This document shows, piece after piece, positions 58,619-64,000 of a stretch of 64,000 bases of DNA (its first letter is position 1; each line of letters opens with the position of its first letter). Position numbers and translations under genes: made by a program. The notes under the pieces are model-generated. The model searched no databases. It was not told the origin of the DNA and saw only the letters and a list, made by a program, of their open reading frames with translations. Origin of the DNA: Cristatella mucedo (Eukaryota; Bryozoa; Phylactolaemata; Cristatellidae); NCBI GenBank assembly GCA_009760855.2, contig WPIO01000137.1, positions 122,001 to 186,000 of the forward strand, in the 5' to 3' direction.

Positions 58619-58761
58619 AGTAGCCACTGTAGCCAGCATGTGGTCAATTCATAGAAAACCTTAAGTTGTATAGGAATCCAGATCGAGAGCCGAGTCTGTT
58701 GTGCACTGTTCATCGGTATAGCCACTAGCAAAGTGACCACTACAAATACTAAAAATAGCAT
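58619..58761 (-). other. Signal-peptide-like leader fused in frame to LINE A
   Basis: The open frame continues upstream of the LINE A break to an ATG at 58761. The added 48 residues begin MLFLVFVVVTLLVAIPMNSA, a good signal-peptide shape, and have no LINE similarity. It may be chance readthrough of intron sequence. Confidence 0.3.
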
Positions 58762-58769
58762 ATTGTACT

Positions 58770-59240
58770 TTTGTTACGATAGATGATCACATCTGTAATT
58801 CCTATTGATTACATTTGTTAGCAGCTTAAATAATCTGAAGCACTTGTCACAATCCAGCTTGGTTAGTATAACAGACCCGTGGTTTGCTACATTAGAGCTA
58901 TGTAAAGGTAATAAATAAGTAATAGGACCTTGAACCGTGTCTACTTCCTCTAAATAGTAAGCTACTGACTAGTATCGATATAGTTTTTTTTACAAGTGAT
59001 TACCAAGTTGGAACACGTGGTTCGAAACATAACAAGTTGTCACGCCAATTTTTAATGATTCTGGAGTTTGATTTCAGCAATTATTTTTAATCTGTATATC
59101 AGCTATAATATCAGGAAGTTTTAGAATTATAGGCTGTTATTCCAAGAGAGTTGGAATTGATTATATCTATGTTAAGAATTGTTCATTTAACTGTATTGCA
59201 TTAACCTCTAGTGAACCAAATTTTCTTAAACTTCTGGTAA
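58770..59240. other. Receptor intron, no recognised feature
   Basis: AT-rich, between two LINE A copies. Confidence 0.4.
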
Positions 59241-59249
59241 CTAGGATGT

Positions 59250-62200
59250 CCGGCTTTTAAAGCCTTAAGAACCCGTTGTGTGCGATACTTCTCTTCAGTT
59301 ACCTACAGTTTTAATCTCCCCGGGCTAAAAAGCGGCCTCGGGCGACACCTAGCTTGGTGTGTACCTTTACTTGATTTCTCCGTAATACCTTCGGGTATTC
59401 CGCTGCTATCTTCGCTGTGACTATTTATGAGCTCTCCTCGGATATGCTACACAAAACAGGACCTGCTTAGCATAACATGCGATGTCGCCATTAGTCGATA
59501 CCTACCGGCGGGCCTTCTCCGGCGGGTCAGTGAGAACCTACCTGCATCCTGCGTTCGCCCCATCAACAGCTCCACTATCAAACCTACGACTCGTAAGTTT
59601 AAAGCGCTAAATAGTACTTGTTGCGGTAGTAGCCCACCCGCTGTAGCCCAGCACGTTGTGAAAGTCGTCCCACGGCCGTTACCAAGGTCCAATTCAAATT
59701 CGAAGAGCCAGCGTCCGCCGGGCCGGAGGCAAATGGTAGAGAATACGAGCCACTTCATCGCCGTCGCCCAGTTGTTGGACAGCCTCTTAAATTCCGCCTA
59801 CTAAATGTATGCTCACTAAAAACCAAGGGGTTAATTATCCGCGATCAGGTGGTCCAGGAGAAGCTAGATGGATTTCAGCTTACCGAAACCTGGATGACGC
59901 CTTGTTCCAGTAGCTGTATTTCCGAGACCACCCCACCCGGGTTCTCATTCTATCAGTCCATGCGTTCTGACAAGGTTGGTGGCGGGTTGCAATTGTTGTT
60001 CGCGAATCGTTTGGCTATAAAATGTGCAGTTTCTCGCATGGGTCATCGTTTGAATCGGTTGCTATCAGGTCTTCATCAAAGACAATGCCTCTCACCGTTG
60101 TGATATACCGGCCTCGTTCTGGCTGTCTAAACTTGTTCATAGAGGAGTTTTCAGAGTTCCTCGCTAAAATATTTGTGTGTGACAGGCAGCTACTGATTGT
60201 AGGAGACTTCAATATTCACATTGACAACCCTAGCAACAGCCAGGTCCGCTCATTTCTTGACTGTCTGGAGAATCTTGGTTTGGCCCAACACGTTAATCGT
60301 AGCACCCACGTCGGTGGCCACATTCTAGATCTCGTGATCACTAAGGATGTCCTCCCCACTGACTTTGTGGTGTGCCCACTGACCCTCTCAGATCATTGTT
60401 CGGTCTCGTTTACTGTTCCTACTCCCTCGTACGTGCAGGGCAATGTCGAATTTGCCAAACAACGTAACTTACAAAGCATTGACATAGACATGTTTTTGAA
60501 ATCTGTTTGTGATGCAGGCCTTCTTGATCTGCATTCAGACTCGACCGGCAGCCTCGATACCCTCACTGATGCGATGAACATAACACTCAGCAGTGCTCTT
60601 GACAAGCATGCTCCCGTTCGCTCTATCCGTGTTCAAAGTAGTCGAGATTGCTTTCAATTTACAAAAAAAACTTAAGATGCACCGTGTTAAGTGCAGGCTC
60701 GAACGTCGTTTCAAGAAATCGGGGTCTGAGGCAGACCTAGTCAATTTTAAAGACTTCCTTCAAGTTTACACCCGAAAGCTTAAAAAAGCCAGGGCTTCTT
60801 TTTTCATTAGAAAACTGAATTCCTGCCAGTCGGACACTAAACAGATTTATAAGACAGTAAACCATTTACTGGCCAATGCTGTCAGGTCTGACTCCCCAGA
60901 TATTAAGGGCTCAGCCGAAATGTTTTCAGCCTTCTTTACTGAAAAAATTGAGCACATTCGTGCCTCCATTAAGCCCCCTCCGACCAAAGCAATCGCCGTT
61001 CCTCAACCTGTGACCTTTCTTAAAAGATTCTCTGATGTTTCTGCCTGTGATGTGGCTGCCATAATAAGGTCCAGCAAAAAGAGCTCGTCTCCTGAAGACC
61101 CTATACCTTCATCTCTGTGGTCTTCACTTGCAGACCAACTTAGCCCTGCCATAACCAAGATTTGTAATGCTTCTTTATGAAAAGGGATCGTCCCCAAGTC
61201 CTTCAAATGGGCAATCGTTAGACTTTTTCTTAAAAAGCCTGGATTAAACACAGAGGTCCTAGCAAACTATCGTCCAGTTTCCCTTCTTCCATTCTTATCA
61301 AAGATTCTTGAAAAAATTGTTGCTAAGCAGCTAGTTGAGCATATTGAAAATAATGGAATGTCAGAAACATTTCAATCAGGTTTCAAGAGGCAGCACTCTA
61401 CCGAAACTGCTCTTCTCCGTGTTAACAATGACATTCTACGTGGCAACGACGACGGGAATGTCACTGACCTAGCTCTGCTAGATATGTCTGCTGCCTTCGA
61501 CACCATTGATCACGAAGTTCTGCTTGAACGACTGAGAACAACGATCGGTCTGGCAGACGAAGCACTGGCGTGGTTTAAATCATACTTGTCTGATCGTGTT
61601 CAATCCGTGTCGTGTGGGGGTCAGGTCTCAGACATGAGAAGGGTCACCTGTGTAGTCCCTCAAGGGTCTGTACTCCATCCCTTGCTGTTCTCCATTTATA
61701 CGCAACCTCTGGGAAAAGTGATAAGGGCCCATGGAATAGGTTATCACTTCTATGCTGACGATACTCAGTTGTATTTATCATTCAAACCGTCGGAATCTGC
61801 TGCAGCAACTGAAAAACTGAATGCTTGCCTTGCCGATATTCGATCCTGGATGTCGGAAAACTTCCTGAAATTAAATGACGATAAAACTGAACTGCTTCTC
61901 ATAGGACACCCTAAGCCTGTGGCTGGATTAAAAGGCTTTGCTGTTCTAATAGGCGATGCTATTGTGCGACCTTCACCACGTGCTCGTAATCTAGGTGTCG
62001 TGTTCGACAGCTGCCTCAATTTCAAAAGCTTCATTCAGAAGACTGCCTCTACAGCTAGCCATCACATTCGATCCCTATCCAAGATTAGAAGCTGTCTCCC
62101 ACAGTGGCTTGTAAAAAATTTAACTAGCTCTTTAGTTCTGTCTCGGCTTGATTATTGTAATTCCCTTTTGGCTGGGCTACCAAAGAAAGCTATAATGCCA

Positions 62201-62808
62201 CTACAGCGGACTATGAATATGGCTGCAAGGCTGGTCTTCAAGTCCCAGCGGTTTGAGCACGTGTCACCTTTGCTGGAATAGCTAGGATGGTCGCCGGTTG
62301 AGTAAAGGATACGGAGCAAAGTACTTACTTTGACCCACAAGGTCCGCCACGGCTTGGCTCCTTCGTACCTAGCTGAACTGCTGCATCAATTTCAGCCTGT
62401 TCGCGCCCTCAGGTCCTGTCTGGACAATAAATTAGCTGCCCCATTCCTCTGCTTCAAGACCGTTGGAGACAGAAGCTTTAGCTCTGCAGGTCCTAGGCTG
62501 TGGGACTGGCTTCCACAATTCTTACGCAACGACATCTACCCTCCAACTGCCCACTATGGCACATCTTTTCCAGTGGTCCTGAACTGCTACTTCTATGCTA
62601 CTCACTACCTCAACTGTTCTCCTAACTCTTCTATGTTTCCCACTTTCTCTTTGTTGCGTGAGACGAAGTCTGTTGGCTACCGAATGCGTACCGAAAGCCG
62701 CTTAGGCTGTGAGTGAGCTATACAAAACTCTCCTGCGTAACACTCACATGGTCTTTTTGACTTTGTGGAGTTACTGACGGAGATACATTACATTACATTA
62801 CATTACAT
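59250..62808 (+). mobile_element. LINE A, nearly full-length copy (endonuclease plus RT)
   Basis: About 3.55 kb with a GC-richer 5' region. The first frame (59427-59804) starts PRICYTKQDLLSI, a leader typical before CR1/L2 endonucleases. The endonuclease follows in shifted frames: LLNVCSLKTKG, FQLTETWM, VVIYRPRSG, VGDFNIHIDNP, STHVGGHILDLVIT and LTLSDHCSV. The RT (61358-62281) has [52 protein letters not shown] and the catalytic FYADDTQLY. The C-terminal domain resumes at 62330-62716. Frame breaks near 59790, 60015, 60670, 61180 and 62280 inactivate it. The tail is four ATTAC units (to 62808). Confidence 0.92.
62708..62748 (+). other. LINE A 3' UTR stem-loop
   Basis: TGTGAGTG (62708-62715) pairs exactly with CACTCACA (62741-62748) around a 25-base loop, about 35 bases before the ATTAC tail. 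Such 3' structures are the usual RT recognition sites of LINEs; the role here is inference. Confidence 0.5.
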
Positions 62809-62867
62809 AATCTAGGGCTGATGAGCCTCTGTTTTGTGAAGTGCCAATTATGATACTTTAACTAATG

Positions 62868-63428
62868 CATTCGATATAGCACCTGCCGAGAGTTCCATCA
62901 CTTTCTAGGGCCCTAACGTTTTGCAAAGGAACTACGACCGAATGCTTAGTGGTAGCATGCTCAATAAGCAACAAGAATAAAATTGTTATGTGTGACCTGC
63001 ACAGGGTCACGATACATATGTGGCTAGTGGCTGCATGCACATTGTCAGCAAGCATGAACACGTAAAGGACCAATCGTAAGGAACCACTAAATGCTGTCAT
63101 AAACAGATATGTTTTTGAGTCTTTTTTTATTGTTGACAAGTCAGGAGATACCGTGACGAAATTTGGGCGTAAGATCCATGCTTTCGAAGCATAAGAACTG
63201 AAAGTAGGGTTTCGAAAGGGTTTGATATTTGTACGAGGTATAGGGAACAGTTCGATTCCAAAAAGAGGGTGTTACGGTGCTTAGCTTGGTGGGGAAATAA
63301 ATCTGATAGATTAGATGGATCCAAAGAAAGAAGGGACCTAAAAGTGAGAGACAAAACCTTGAACAGCAGGTGCATTGCTCGACTGTGTCCCAGGGCAGGT
63401 CGGCGAGAAGTGGTGTAATGTGGCATAG
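62868..63428 (-). mobile_element. LINE B 3' copy, decayed
   Basis: Decayed terminal block, CACAGGGTCACGATACATATG, and minus frames (63434-63141, 63426-63127) with remnants of HITPLLADLPW and YLSDLFPHQAKH-like sequence. 5'-truncated. Confidence 0.75.
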
Positions 63429-63429
63429 G

Positions 63430-63930
63430 TTCAAGTCGTGCTACTTGTAGTTATCAACTGCCTTTTGCTTGCTGTGATGCTTCCTACCCAAAGAATATTT
63501 AAGGCTGTGTGATTTAATTACCCATGTGCAGCATGAAGATAACAAAAAACAAAATATTCAGATCAGGAAAGGTCCACGTGCTTAAGTCAGTGTTGGTATT
63601 GCAAGTTAAACCCTTTCAGGTGCTCGTAAACATAACTTAATAGTTTTCAACTAATTTGAAATTTATTCTGGCCAGTCGAAAGTAATTAAACCAGTTCATG
63701 AGCAAAGTCTTAACCTTTCCCAATTATAAACCCAAACTATGTGGTGATGCATTAATTTTCCCATCGCGCAAGTCCAGTTGTCATTTAACTTTTCCTTATG
63801 TCAGTCGATTGCTGTACATATTTTGCATTGTATAGCACGAACTTCAATTACATTGTTACTCCTGTCTCCCTTGGCAAATGCACTGTCCCTTGCAATGGCT
63901 GACTAGTATATGCCTCCTGCATTCTGCTTG
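63430..63930. other. End of receptor intron
   Basis: Unique-looking sequence ending in the TGCTTGTGCAG acceptor. Confidence 0.4.
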
Positions 63931-63935
63931 TGCAG

Positions 63936-64000
63936 GTACAGACTCCTTAAAAATGATCCAGCCTAAGGACCAGACCTTTGACACCGTTGGCGGAATGACT
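63936..64000 (+). CDS. Receptor exon: further cytoplasmic tail, cut by window edge
   Basis: This exon begins after a GCTTGTGCAG acceptor and stays open to the last base of the window. Its first two bases complete a glycine codon begun at 55091, giving SKSK-G-TDSLKM, then QPKDQTFDTVGGMT. It has no recognised domain. The remainder of the exon, and any catalytic domain such as a kinase or phosphatase, would lie to the right. Confidence 0.6.

Overview
The window is non-coding-rich animal DNA: AT-rich, with long introns, GT-AG splice sites, microsatellites and many decayed retrotransposons. No bacterial operon, tRNA, rRNA or CRISPR feature was seen. An invertebrate metazoan is most likely. A spiralian or other marine invertebrate is my guess, because EGF plus fucolectin-type receptors and CR1/L2-type LINEs are common there, but the species cannot be read from the sequence.

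One host gene can be assembled on the + strand from about 17.3 kb to beyond the right edge. Eight exons (17300-17425, 20215-20462, 23741-23989, 28566-28721, 32418-32783, 53523-53634, 55015-55091, 63936-64000+) join with compatible splice phases. They encode, in order, an EGF-like module, a fucolectin/F5-8C-like (FTP) lectin domain split over two exons, a cysteine-rich module, an N-glycosylated extracellular module, a single transmembrane helix and a basic cytoplasmic tail. It looks like a type I lectin-type cell-surface receptor. The signal-peptide exon was not found, and the C-terminus lies outside the window. The first FTP exon is 248 bases, not a multiple of three, and changes frame inside the domain. 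The locus is therefore either lightly broken or carries a sequence error.

The rest is mostly mobile-element debris. LINE family A (CR1/L2-like, ATTAC-type tail) has copies on both strands, including a nearly full-length but frameshifted copy at 59.25-62.81 kb. LINE family B (CR1/L2-like, ATT-type tail) has a terminal hairpin; its longest copy is at 36.48-39.27 kb on the minus strand. A tRNA-derived SINE (SINE2: 3431-3585 and 11957-12104) carries family B's 3' hairpin. A second tRNA-like SINE (SINE1) has about five copies. There is also a Ty3/gypsy LTR-plus-integrase remnant (5.03-5.47 kb), a roughly 740-bp solo-LTR-like repeat in two copies (26.83 and 46.81 kb), a 1.1-kb dispersed repeat (9.68 and 13.82 kb), and several GC-rich islands of unknown origin.

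By region: 1-17.2 kb holds element remnants and unrecognised DNA. 17.3-32.8 kb holds the receptor ectodomain exons with nested LINEs in the introns. 32.8-53.5 kb is one 20.7-kb intron full of repeats. 53.5-64 kb holds the membrane and tail exons, with the best LINE A copy sitting in the last intron.
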